A DNA stretch of 62,726 nt, from contig JAFTUO010000014.1 of NCBI GenBank assembly GCA_017466215.1, forward strand, positions 1 through 62,726, given 5' to 3'. This document shows positions 25,228 to 33,857 of this stretch, one piece after another. This stretch comes from Oscillospiraceae bacterium (lineage in GTDB: Bacteria; Bacillota; Clostridia; Oscillospirales; Oscillospiraceae). The position numbers and the translations under genes were made by a program. Below the pieces are notes generated by a model, which was given only the letters and a program-made list of their open reading frames with translations, had not been told where the DNA came from and searched no databases. Every line of letters starts with the position of its first letter. The stretch's first letter is position 1.

Positions 25228-25917
25228 TCACCTCATGGCGAGAATGCCCACCGCATTGATGGCGGCGTGGAGTAAAATGGGGGTGGCGATACAGCCGGTA
25301 AAGTCGTAGGCAGCAGCCAGACACAGACCGGCAGGGATATACTGCAGATAGCAAAGCAGCAGGATTTTCGGCTCAAAATAGCCGATATAGCCAGAGACGT
25401 GCACCAGCGCAAACACCAAAGTGGACACCGCGTAGGCGGCAATCCGGTTTTTGCGGTACAATCCGCCGAAGATCGCACCCCGGTGCAGCAGCTCTTCTGT
25501 AATGGGAACTAAGATCACCGTGCACAATGCGGTCAGCCAATAGTAATTCCGGCTGATGGCGGAAAGATTATCGTCGTTTACATTGTAAAAGTTGGGCTCA
25601 ATGAAAATGATGGCGATGCTCACCGCGGTGGTCAAGATCTGGTACACAACAAAGCCGGCAGCTGCGGTGATAAGGATCGCCGGAATCCGTTTTGCCGCCG
25701 CGAGGGCAGTTTCCTGCAGAAAGTGGCGGAAGATGAAAACCGCAACGCCAAAATTCAGAAAGAAGAAGGTAAGATTGATCTCGTTGCTGCCCCAGGGAAG
25801 CCCCAAAAGTTGGATCGCAAGGCTCAGGAAAAAGCCCAGAAAGACAATGGAAAAGGCCAGATACCGAAAGCCCCAGGCCGTTTCCTTGCGAGAGGGGAGT
25901 AAAATTGGAAATTTCAT
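25228..25917 (-). CDS. CPBP family intramembrane metalloprotease, inside the mutS-mutL operon
   Basis: 229 residues with about seven hydrophobic segments. CPBP/Abi glutamic-protease motifs are complete: EELLHRG (EExxxR), FALVHV (FxxxH) and HAAINAVG (HxxxN). Bacterial members process or protect against small peptides, or act in protein export; no substrate can be named. It begins one base after the mutS stop and ends six bases before mutL, so it is almost certainly co-expressed with mismatch repair genes. A direct role in repair is not implied. Confidence 0.88.
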   Translation of the reverse strand: MKFPILLPSRKETAWGFRYLAFSIVFLGFFLSLAIQLLGLPWGSNEINLTFFFLNFGVAVFIFRHFLQETALAAAKRIPAILITAAAGFVVYQILTTAVSIAIIFIEPNFYNVNDDNLSAISRNYYWLTALCTVILVPITEELLHRGAIFGGLYRKNRIAAYAVSTLVFALVHVSGYIGYFEPKILLLCYLQYIPAGLCLAAAYDFTGCIATPILLHAAINAVGILAMR

Positions 25918-25918
25918 A

Positions 25919-28522
25919 TCAGTTTAACATTTTCTTCAGCTTGTACAGCTCGTTCATAGCTTCAATAGGCGTCAAAGTTTCTACGGAAATGGATTCCAGA
26001 GCGGCGCGGATCTGCGCACCCGTCAGATCCAGCATACTGATCTGGTCATCCGGCTCGGCTTCCTGCACGCGCATATGTACCACGCCGTTTTCCTGCTCCA
26101 GCTCGGCAAGGATCTCTCTTGCCCGGGCAACGACGGCATTGGGAAGACCCGCCAATTTTGCGACCTCTACGCCGTAGCTGTCGTCAGTAGCGCCTGGAAC
26201 GATCTTGCGCAGGAAGATCATCTGATCGCCCCGCTTTTTCACGGCGATGTTGTAGTTCTTTACATTGGGAAGCACGTTTTCCAATGTGGAAAGCTCGTGG
26301 TAATGGGTGGCAAACAGGGTCTTTGCGCCCAGCTTTTTCTCGTTGGCGGCGTATTCCAGCACCGCCCGGGCGATGGCCATACCGTCATAGGTGGAAGTGC
26401 CACGGCCGATCTCGTCCAGGATCAGCAGGCTGCGGCTGGTGGCGTATTTCAGAATGGATGCCACCTCGGACATTTCCACCATAAAGGTGGACTGGCCGGA
26501 GGCCAGATCGTCGCTGGCGCCGATACGGGTGAACACCCGGTCCACAAGGCCAATCCTGGCGCTGCGGGCAGGGACAAACGAGCCAATCTGTGCCATCAGC
26601 ACGATCAGCGCAACCTGGCGCATATAGGTGGATTTACCTGCCATATTCGGGCCGGTGATAATGGCCACCTGCTGATCGGCAGCGCCCAAAAAGGTGTCGT
26701 TGGGGACAAACAGAGAGTCTTTGAGCATCACCTCCACCACGGGATGGCGGCCGTCGGTGATGTGAATTTCATTATCCAGCGTGATCTCGGGACGGCAGTA
26801 GCCCCGCTGAACAGCCACGCTTGCCAGTGCGCACAGCGTATCGGCAGCGGCAACGGCAGAAGCAGTCAGCTGCACCCGGTCAGCCTGCTGGGCAAGATAC
26901 TCCCGCAGCTGGGAGAAGATCTGGTATTCCAGCGCGGTCAGCCGATCCTTTGCGCCCAGCACCTGGTCTTCCAGCTCTTTCAGCTCCTGGGTGATGTAGC
27001 GCTCACAGTTGGCAAGGGTCTGCTTGCGGATATAGTGTCCGGGCACTTGATCCATAAAGGATTTGGAAACTTCGATATAGTAACCGAAGACCCGGTTAAA
27101 ACCGACTTTCAAAGTGCGGATGCCGGTCTTTTCCCGCTCCGCAGTTTCGATGGTGGCGATGATGTTCTTGCCGCCGTCCATAATGTCCCGCAGGCGGTCC
27201 GCCTCCGGGTCAGCACCCTTGCGGATGATGCCACCCTCCCGGACGGTCAGCGGAGGATCGTCCACAATAGTGGCTTCGATGCGGTCAGCGCATTCCGTCA
27301 GCGGGTCGATGGCCTGCTCCAGGCGCTGCAGCAGGGGAGACTCCAACTGCTTCAGCTGGGCCTTGACGTCCGGAAGCGCACGCAGACCCCGGGCAATGCC
27401 CAGAAGATCCCGGCAGTTCACCGTTCCGGTAACGATCCGGGTCATCACGCGCTCTAAGTCAGATACATCCTTCAGCGCTTCAATCAGTTCACCACGGATG
27501 ATGGTGGAGACCACCAGCTCTTCCACCGCGCTGTGGCGGCGGCCGATCTCGACGGGATCAAGCAGCGGCTTTTCCAGCCAGGAGCGCAGCATTCTGCCGC
27601 CCATTGCGGTGTGGGTCTTGTCCAGCACCCACAGAAGGCTGCCCTTCTTTTCCTTGGCACGCATCGTCTCCGTCAGCTCCAGGTTTCTGCGGGCGTCCAT
27701 ATCCAGCTCCATAAACTTGCCGGAGGTATAGTATTCCAGGGTGCGGATGTGGGCCAGGTCATTTTTCTGCAACGTCAGCAGAGTGTGCAGCAGCGTACCG
27801 GCGGCGCAGATCGCCTCCGGCAGACCGGTCAGATTTAGGGCAGACAGACTGGCGCAGAAATGCTTCTGCAGCAGCTCTTCCGATGCTTCCCGGGAAAATG
27901 CATTCACATCGCCCTCGTTGACGCAGCAGTTTAGCCGCCGCAGCAGGCAATCGTCAAATGCAGGGGTGTGGACACCGGCACCAAGCCGCAGGATCTCCGC
28001 CGGGGCAAAACGGCCCAGCTCAGAAATGGCGGCCGCGGCATCGTCGCAGGTGGTGGCGTAGAATGCGCCGGTGGAAATATCGCAAAATGCCAGACCAAAC
28101 CGCTCGCCGCCATAAAGACAGGCGAAGTAATTGTTCCGGTTTTCTACCAGCATACAGCTTTCTGTTACGGTGCCGGGGGTGACGATACGGGTGATCTCCC
28201 GTTCCACCAGACCCTTGGTCAGGGCAGGATCGCTCATCTGCTCGCAGATGGCGACTTTGTAGCCCTTTTGCACCAGACGGGCAATGTAGGCATCCACGCT
28301 GTGGTAGGGGACACCGCACATCGGGGTCTGCTCCTCCTTGGGTTTGCCGCGATCCCGGGTGGTCAGGGTCAGATCCAGCTCACGGGATGCGATCTGGGCA
28401 TCCTCGTTGAACATTTCGTAAAAGTCGCCCAGACGGAAAAACAGGATGCAGTCCTGATTATGCTCTTTAATTTGCAAATACTGACGCTGCATCGGGGTCA
28501 GTTTGTTTGCCTTGGTGGCCAT
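25919..28522 (-). CDS. mutS: DNA mismatch repair protein MutS
   Basis: Recognises mismatches and small loops. The 867-residue protein begins with the mismatch-binding domain (LTPMQRQYLQIKEHNQDCIL, with the F-x-E-type FRLGDFYEMF segment, Phe and Glu at the base-stacking wedge). The ATPase follows, with Walker A GPNMAGKST at about 622, the DEIGRGTSTYDG Walker B/signature region and FATHYHEL. Length matches MutS1. AAAGGAGT precedes the ATG; miaB ends 18 bases upstream. Second gene in the miaB operon. Confidence 0.98.
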   Translation of the reverse strand: MATKANKLTPMQRQYLQIKEHNQDCILFFRLGDFYEMFNEDAQIASRELDLTLTTRDRGKPKEEQTPMCGVPYHSVDAYIARLVQKGYKVAICEQMSDPALTKGLVEREITRIVTPGTVTESCMLVENRNNYFACLYGGERFGLAFCDISTGAFYATTCDDAAAAISELGRFAPAEILRLGAGVHTPAFDDCLLRRLNCCVNEGDVNAFSREASEELLQKHFCASLSALNLTGLPEAICAAGTLLHTLLTLQKNDLAHIRTLEYYTSGKFMELDMDARRNLELTETMRAKEKKGSLLWVLDKTHTAMGGRMLRSWLEKPLLDPVEIGRRHSAVEELVVSTIIRGELIEALKDVSDLERVMTRIVTGTVNCRDLLGIARGLRALPDVKAQLKQLESPLLQRLEQAIDPLTECADRIEATIVDDPPLTVREGGIIRKGADPEADRLRDIMDGGKNIIATIETAEREKTGIRTLKVGFNRVFGYYIEVSKSFMDQVPGHYIRKQTLANCERYITQELKELEDQVLGAKDRLTALEYQIFSQLREYLAQQADRVQLTASAVAAADTLCALASVAVQRGYCRPEITLDNEIHITDGRHPVVEVMLKDSLFVPNDTFLGAADQQVAIITGPNMAGKSTYMRQVALIVLMAQIGSFVPARSARIGLVDRVFTRIGASDDLASGQSTFMVEMSEVASILKYATSRSLLILDEIGRGTSTYDGMAIARAVLEYAANEKKLGAKTLFATHYHELSTLENVLPNVKNYNIAVKKRGDQMIFLRKIVPGATDDSYGVEVAKLAGLPNAVVARAREILAELEQENGVVHMRVQEAEPDDQISMLDLTGAQIRAALESISVETLTPIEAMNELYKLKKMLN

Positions 28523-28540
28523 AAAACCACTCCTTTACTC

Positions 28541-29944
28541 TTATTTCAGCTGTCCGGTCAAGCTCCAGGTGGTAGCGCCGGTGATGGTAACATCGGCAAA
28601 TGTGCCGATCAGGCTTTCATCACCCTCCAGCCGGACAAGCCGGCCGCCCTCTGTGCGGGCGGTGAGCAGATCCTTGTCTACACCGTCAATAAGACAGCGC
28701 AGGGTCTTGCCAATATAATTTGCGTGAATTTCTTCGGAAATAGCGTTTTGCACCGCGCAAAGCCGGTCAAAACGGCGGTTTTTCTCCTCTTTGGGCGTGG
28801 GATCTTCCATTTCCGCCGCCGGCGTACCGGGCCGGGAAGAGAAGATGAAGGTGAACAGGGAATCGTAATGTACGCTCTCGATCAGGGAGATCGTTTCTTC
28901 GAATTCCTCCTCAGTCTCGCCGGGGAAGCCCACGATCACATCAGAGGTCAGCACCAGCTCCGGCATCACCTGCTTGGCGTAGCGCACCAGCTCCAGATAT
29001 TTTTCCCGGTCATAGTGGCGGTTCATCGCCTTCAGCACCCGGGTCGAGCCGGACTGGAAGGGAAGATGCAGCTGCTTGGCGATCTTGGGCGACGCTGCCA
29101 TGGTGTCGAATAGCTTTTTGCTGGCATCCCGGGGATGGCTGGTCATAAAGCGGATCAGAAACTGCCCGGGAATTTCCGCAATTGCCGCCAGAAGATCCGC
29201 AAAATCAAAATCATTGTACAGATCCTTGCCGTAGGAGTTGACGTTCTGTCCCAAGAGGGTGATTTCCTTGCTGCCGGCTTCGATCAGACAGCGGCACTCG
29301 GCCAGAATGTCCTCTTTTTTGCGGCTGCGCTCCCGGCCACGGACGTAGGGGACGATGCAGTAGGTGCAGAAATTGTTGCAGCCGTACATAATGGACACCC
29401 AGCTTTTTAGGGCATTATCGCGAGCCTGGGGGATGCCCTCGGCGATAGAGCCGGGCTCGTCTTCGATGTAGAACTGGCGCTTGCCACGGCTCAGGACGTT
29501 CCACAGGATTTCCGGGAACTGCCACAGATGATGGGTGGAAAATACGCCGTCTACGTGGGGGTAGCTTTTCTTGATCCGGTCGGACACTTTGGTTTCGCCG
29601 GCCATACAGCCGCACAGGAAGATTTTCTGACCCTGGTGACGGCGCTTGGTGTGGGTCAGCGCGCCCAGGTTGCCAAAGACACGCTGCTCCGCGTGTTCGC
29701 GGATGGCGCAGGTATTCATAATCACCACGTCCGCACCCTCGGCCTCGCTGCCGATGGTGTAGCCGGACTGGATCAGGTAGCCGCGAAGCTTCTCGGAGTC
29801 GGCCTCATTTTGCTGACAGCCGTAGGTCTCCACGTAGGCAACGGGGGTTGTATTTTTATCGTGCCAGTAGGCGCTGATCTTATCACAAAAGACGAACTGT
29901 TTGCTCAGCTCAGCCTCAGAAATAACGGTAGTTTTGGTGTTCAT
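28541..29944 (-). CDS. miaB: tRNA-2-methylthio-N6-dimethylallyladenosine synthase
   Basis: Radical SAM enzyme that adds a methylthio group to i6A37 of tRNA, after MiaA. The 467 residues have an N-terminal UPF0004 domain with cluster-binding Cys residues (ETYGCQQNEAD, NTCAIREHA, LCGCMAGE), the radical SAM motif GCNNFCTYCIVPYVRGRE and a C-terminal TRAM domain (about 400-467). It heads the miaB-mutS-CPBP-mutL operon and has a good promoter, so one tRNA modification step is regulated with mismatch repair. Confidence 0.97.
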   Translation of the reverse strand: MNTKTTVISEAELSKQFVFCDKISAYWHDKNTTPVAYVETYGCQQNEADSEKLRGYLIQSGYTIGSEAEGADVVIMNTCAIREHAEQRVFGNLGALTHTKRRHQGQKIFLCGCMAGETKVSDRIKKSYPHVDGVFSTHHLWQFPEILWNVLSRGKRQFYIEDEPGSIAEGIPQARDNALKSWVSIMYGCNNFCTYCIVPYVRGRERSRKKEDILAECRCLIEAGSKEITLLGQNVNSYGKDLYNDFDFADLLAAIAEIPGQFLIRFMTSHPRDASKKLFDTMAASPKIAKQLHLPFQSGSTRVLKAMNRHYDREKYLELVRYAKQVMPELVLTSDVIVGFPGETEEEFEETISLIESVHYDSLFTFIFSSRPGTPAAEMEDPTPKEEKNRRFDRLCAVQNAISEEIHANYIGKTLRCLIDGVDKDLLTARTEGGRLVRLEGDESLIGTFADVTITGATTWSLTGQLK

Positions 29945-29979
29945 TCTCGATCCTCCGGGTTATACCATCTCAATATAAA

Positions 29980-30008
29980 ATAATACCATTTTCCGCACCC
30001 TTTTGCAA
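29980..30008 (-). promoter_or_regulatory. Promoter of the miaB-mutS-mutL operon
   Basis: Minus strand: TTGCAA, 17-bp spacer, TATTAT with TGG before it (extended -10). Confidence 0.7.
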
Positions 30009-30039
30009 GAAAAATCCGCATAAAAGTGAAGAAATAAAA

Positions 30040-30090
30040 AGGCTCCCTTGTGTAAAGGGAGCTGGCGCGCATAGCGCGGCTGAGGGATTG
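30040..30090. repeat. Half copy of the family A repeat
   Basis: Only the left end hairpin (CTCCCTTGTGTAAAGGGAG) and a GCGCGC/GCGC stem ending in GAGGGATTG are present. It abuts the stop of the XRE gene and may serve as its terminator. Confidence 0.65.
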
Positions 30091-30091
30091 T

Positions 30092-30328
30092 TTATTTTTT
30101 CGCAGTTTTTAGCTTCCGGGTGGGGTTGGGGGCAGTGCCCAGAAGGAAATCGGCGGACACATTGTAGAATTTGCACAGGGTGATCAGATGGTGAATGGGC
30201 ATCTCGTTGGCGCCCCGCTCGTAGCGGGCATACATCGTCTGGGAAGTGCCCAAAATATCGGCGATTTGCTGCTGCGTCAGGTCGTTGTCCTCCCGCAGCC
30301 CCCGCAGCTTTTCCGTAAATGTCCGCAT
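30092..30328 (-). CDS. XRE/Cro-CI family transcriptional regulator
   Basis: 78-residue DNA-binding protein with a Cro/CI helix-turn-helix (LRGLREDNDLTQQQIADILG, then SQTMYARYERGANEMP) and the usual FYNVSADFLLG after it. There is no effector domain. It is divergent from the secreted protein gene at 30497. The 168-base gap holds two identical-pattern 16-bp operators and a 17-bp palindrome next to this gene's ribosome binding site, so self-regulation and control of the neighbour are likely. Confidence 0.9.
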   Translation of the reverse strand: MRTFTEKLRGLREDNDLTQQQIADILGTSQTMYARYERGANEMPIHHLITLCKFYNVSADFLLGTAPNPTRKLKTAKK

Positions 30329-30342
30329 TTTTTCACCACCTA

Positions 30343-30359
30343 GTTATATTTAATATAAC
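30343..30359. promoter_or_regulatory. 17-bp perfect palindrome at the XRE gene start
   Basis: GTTATATT-T-AATATAAC, immediately upstream of the XRE ribosome binding site on its strand; a probable operator for autoregulation. Confidence 0.55.
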
Positions 30360-30369
30360 CAGTATAGCA

Positions 30370-30410
30370 AGTAAATTTATTTACTATTGACTTTAGTAAA
30401 GAAATTTACT
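30370..30410. promoter_or_regulatory. Twin operators AGTAAA-N4-TTTACT around the promoter
   Basis: Two 16-bp inverted repeats at 30370-30385 (AGTAAATTTATTTACT) and 30395-30410 (AGTAAAGAAATTTACT), spaced 25 bp apart. They bracket the -35 box and touch the -10 box of the + promoter. Confidence 0.7.
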
Positions 30411-30415
30411 ATAAT
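30387..30415 (+). promoter_or_regulatory. Promoter of the secreted Fn3 protein gene
   Basis: TTGACT, 17-bp spacer, TATAAT; close to consensus and overlapped by the twin operators. Confidence 0.8.
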
Positions 30416-30496
30416 AATTGTACGCCTCCTGTGCGCAACTGACCTTCAGGGAGGCACTGTACGATGATGATAAATTCTATTAGGGAGGAAAAAGAA

Positions 30497-33004
30497 GTGA
30501 AGAAGGCATTGTCAAAATTCTTGTTTATCGCGGCGTTTGTGGTGCTGATTTTTGCATTCTCAACAAACGCGCAAGCCAGTGGCGGACTTGATCAAATTAC
30601 AGCCGGAGAACAATGGTCCGGCACGTGGAGTGAGAGTGAACAATATAAATATGTTTATTTGACGGTCGATCAAACTGGTTATTATGACCTTGTTGCTGAG
30701 GATTTAGCCGGATCTGCAGATCTGTCTGTTTATCTTTCCGATCTGGATTCTACCTTCAGTGGAAGTAATTGCTATGACACTTACAGAAGTTTGAGCGAAA
30801 AAGATGGCGTATGTGCAGCAGATAATATGTATTTGATAGCCGGCCATATGTATGAAATCAGGATGAGCTACGGGTATTATACATCCGACTATTATTGGAC
30901 CAATATGAATGCTGAGGCTAGCATTGTGGTGACGTATGATGACTACCAGAACATCACTATGACCAACGGCGTTTATGTGAACCTGACTGCCGGATCCGGA
31001 AATACCGATTGGTTGGAATTTAGGACCTCAACGGAAGGCGACTACATATTTGAAATGTATCAAACTGCTGACGTTTGGGCTGCACTTTATGAAAAACAAT
31101 CCGGTGAGTTTGTAGACTCGATGTATTTCTACAGTTACCAGCATGCAAGAGTACACCTTAAGGCGAATACTGAGTATTTACTGGTAACAAACGATTATGA
31201 AACAAGTGCAAAACTTGTGCGTATTCGTGTTTCTAAAGCAGCTAAGGACATAGCGAATGTAGAAGTTGTACAAAACACATTGTTGCTTCCTAACCACGGT
31301 TATGATATGGAGAACACGCCTTATCTGTATTGGAGTTTTGTAACGAACAGTTCGTATAAACTTACATTTACGGATCAAACAACTACTACGCAGACATACT
31401 CTGAAATGCTCTATAATGGCATCACTATTAATGACATATACTATTGGGGTCCGACGGTAGAACAGGGCGGAGAAACATACTTTGATATTGGATACCAAGA
31501 TGTTTTGATTTCGTATATGAACGGACAGTACGGCTTCTCCTCTGTCTATATTACCAGTTATGTGGAATGGTGCTCTTCGTTAAATCCAGCTACAGATTAT
31601 GACGATATGCGCATTACATATGAGGATGAAGGAGAATATGAATATTTTTGGAGACTCATTCCAGACGAAACTAACAATTACGAGTTCTATTCAAACAGTT
31701 GGAGCCAAATCAGCGCCGAACTCACAATTTTCGACAAAAACAATAAGATCGTAGAACGTGCAAATGGTTGGAATTTAGTGGGCGGCGAAGAATATTCATT
31801 GAGGATCAGATATAGTTACAACGAATATTGTAGTAGTGATGTAGAGTTTTGGCTAGAGCCTCACAGAGATCATATCCATTCATTTGGAGGCAAAAAGGTA
31901 ACAAAAGCAACGCTCACTGCCAACGGAAAGGTAGAGTATACCTGTAGTAGCTGTGGCTATGTTGATGCTGAAGTGATTTGCCGCCCCACCACATTCACCC
32001 TGTCTACGGTGAATTACACCTACAACGGCGCGGTGAAGAAGCCTGCGGTTACCGTCAAGGATGCCAACGGCAAGACCTTGGTAAACGGCACGGACTACAC
32101 CGTTACTTACCCCAGCGGCCGCGTAAATCCGGGCTCTTATACCGTAACGGTAACGATGAAGGGCAATTACAGCGGCACGAAAAAGCTGACCTTCAACATC
32201 AAGCTGGCAACACCTACCGTCAAGGCTTCCAATGCCGTAAACGGTGTCAAGATCACCTGGAACAAGGTGGCAGGTGCGGCTAATTATCGTGTCTACAAGA
32301 GCGTATACAGCGGCGGCAAATGGTCTGACTGGAAGGCGATTAAGACCGGCGTTACCGGCACAAGCTACACCGACACCACGGTAAAGTCCGCTGATAACGT
32401 ACGTTACACCGTCCGCGCTTTTAACGGAAGCCATTCTTCTGCGTTCAAGGCAAGTAACTCCATCAAGTTCCTTGCCACACCTACTGTAAAGGTTGAAAAC
32501 GCGGCTAACGGCGTCAAGGTTACCTGGAATAAGGTTGCCGGCGCAAAGTCTTACATCGTTTACAGAAGCGTGTATTCCGGCGGCAAGTGGTCCGGCTGGA
32601 CAAGAGTGAAAACCGGCGCGACCGGCACATCCTACACGGATACCACCGTCAAGTCTGGCGCAACTGTGCGTTACACAGTTAAGGCCATCAACGGCAACTT
32701 CACTTCGTACATCAAGGCAAGCAACACCACCAAGTTCCTGGCTCAGCCCACGGTGAAAGTCGCCAAGACAACGAATGGCATCAAGGCAAGCTGGGGCAAA
32801 TCTGCCGGTGCAACGGGCTACATTGTGTACCGCAGAACATACTCTAACGGCAAGTGGAGCGGTTGGACGAAGATTAAAACCACGACAGCGCTGAGCTTCA
32901 ACGATACGACTGCCAAGAAGGGCGTATATTATCAGTACACCGTCCGGGCCTACAGTGGCAACTACAAGAGTACCTACAAAAACAGCAGCAGCATCAAGAG
33001 ATAA
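30497..33004 (+). CDS. Secreted multidomain protein with three fibronectin type III-like repeats, GTG start
   Basis: 835 residues with a clean signal peptide (KKALSKFLFIAAFVVLIFAF...AQA). GTG at 30497 has GGAGG 8 bases before it and gives this signal directly; in-frame ATGs at 30464/30467 also have a ribosome binding site and would add 10-11 polar residues. Residues about 27-480 are acidic and aromatic, with repeated beta-sandwich-like blocks resembling pre-peptidase C-terminal domains. A CSSCGY zinc-ribbon-like joint, a domain starting TFTLSTVNYTYNGAVKKP, and three tandem Fn3-like repeats (VTWNKVAGA...YTDTTVKS) follow. No LPXTG motif. Base composition changes sharply near 31975. Probably extracellular binding or adhesion; no enzyme motif seen. 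Confidence 0.8.
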   Translation: MKKALSKFLFIAAFVVLIFAFSTNAQASGGLDQITAGEQWSGTWSESEQYKYVYLTVDQTGYYDLVAEDLAGSADLSVYLSDLDSTFSGSNCYDTYRSLSEKDGVCAADNMYLIAGHMYEIRMSYGYYTSDYYWTNMNAEASIVVTYDDYQNITMTNGVYVNLTAGSGNTDWLEFRTSTEGDYIFEMYQTADVWAALYEKQSGEFVDSMYFYSYQHARVHLKANTEYLLVTNDYETSAKLVRIRVSKAAKDIANVEVVQNTLLLPNHGYDMENTPYLYWSFVTNSSYKLTFTDQTTTTQTYSEMLYNGITINDIYYWGPTVEQGGETYFDIGYQDVLISYMNGQYGFSSVYITSYVEWCSSLNPATDYDDMRITYEDEGEYEYFWRLIPDETNNYEFYSNSWSQISAELTIFDKNNKIVERANGWNLVGGEEYSLRIRYSYNEYCSSDVEFWLEPHRDHIHSFGGKKVTKATLTANGKVEYTCSSCGYVDAEVICRPTTFTLSTVNYTYNGAVKKPAVTVKDANGKTLVNGTDYTVTYPSGRVNPGSYTVTVTMKGNYSGTKKLTFNIKLATPTVKASNAVNGVKITWNKVAGAANYRVYKSVYSGGKWSDWKAIKTGVTGTSYTDTTVKSADNVRYTVRAFNGSHSSAFKASNSIKFLATPTVKVENAANGVKVTWNKVAGAKSYIVYRSVYSGGKWSGWTRVKTGATGTSYTDTTVKSGATVRYTVKAINGNFTSYIKASNTTKFLAQPTVKVAKTTNGIKASWGKSAGATGYIVYRRTYSNGKWSGWTKIKTTTALSFNDTTAKKGVYYQYTVRAYSGNYKSTYKNSSSIKR

Positions 33005-33014
33005 AAACCAAAAT

Positions 33015-33055
33015 AAAACCAGCGGAGTGAATTTCACTCCGCTGGTTTTGTTTTT
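33015..33055. terminator. Bidirectional terminator
   Basis: AAAACCAGCGGAGTGAA with its complement and flanking T runs on both strands; between the secreted gene (+) and yebC (-). Confidence 0.88.
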
Positions 33056-33057
33056 TA

Positions 33058-33789
33058 TTACTCTTCCCAGTTGTGCCAGACGTTCTGGACGTCGTCATCT
33101 TCTTCCATAATGTCGATGAGCTTTTCCATCAGCTTGATATGCTCTTCGCTTTCCAGCTTCTGATAGTTCTGGGGGACCATCTCGATCTGAGCGGAAGCAA
33201 AGGTGTACTTCTTGCCCAGAGCCTCGGCAACGGCGTTGAAATCGTCGGGGGTGGTGTAGATGGTGAAGACATCCTCCTCGGCCTCGAAATCATCTGCGCC
33301 GCAGTCCATTGCGTCCATCATTACATCGTCTTCTTCATAGTCGCCGTCCTCATTGTCGATGACCAGCACGCCCTTCTTGTCGAAAGACCAGCTGACACAG
33401 CCGGAAGCTCCCAGATTGCCGCCAAACTTGTCGAAATGGTGGCGCATAGAGCCTGCGGTACGGTTACGGTTGTCGGTCATCGTCTCTACGATGACGGCAA
33501 CGCCGCCGGGGCCGTAGCCTTCGTAGGTAATGGACTCATAGCTGTCACCGCCGCCTGCACCGCTGGCCTTTTCCAGGCAACGCTTGATGTTATCGTTGGG
33601 CATATTGGCGGCCTTAGCCTTGGTGATGACGGTGGCCAGACGGGAGTTGTTGGCCGGGTCGGTGATACCGCCGCCTTCCTTAACGGCGACGATCAGTTCC
33701 TTTGCGATCTTGGTGAAAGCGGCAGCGCGCTTAGCGTCCTGCGCGCCCTTGGTCTTTTGGATGTTATGCCATTTGGAATGTCCGGACAT
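33058..33789 (-). CDS. yebC: YebC/PmpR family regulator or translation factor
   Basis: 243-residue conserved cytoplasmic protein starting MSGHSKWHNIQKTKGAQDAK, the family signature. It also has PNDNIKRCLEKASG and EGYGPGGVAVIVE. YebC proteins were described as DNA-binding regulators; later work assigns YebC family members to easing ribosome stalling at polyproline. It has its own promoter, which overlaps the end of the upstream nif3-like gene. Confidence 0.95.
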   Translation of the reverse strand: MSGHSKWHNIQKTKGAQDAKRAAAFTKIAKELIVAVKEGGGITDPANNSRLATVITKAKAANMPNDNIKRCLEKASGAGGGDSYESITYEGYGPGGVAVIVETMTDNRNRTAGSMRHHFDKFGGNLGASGCVSWSFDKKGVLVIDNEDGDYEEDDVMMDAMDCGADDFEAEEDVFTIYTTPDDFNAVAEALGKKYTFASAQIEMVPQNYQKLESEEHIKLMEKLIDIMEEDDDVQNVWHNWEE

Positions 33790-33828
33790 AAATTATTTCT
33801 TCCTTCCGTTTTTCTGAAAATTCAATTT

Positions 33829-33857
33829 ATTTTAGCACTCAATGCGGCAAAAATCAA
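33829..33857 (-). promoter_or_regulatory. Promoter of yebC
   Basis: Minus strand: TTGATT (within the last codons of the nif3-like gene), 17-bp spacer, TAAAAT. Confidence 0.65.
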
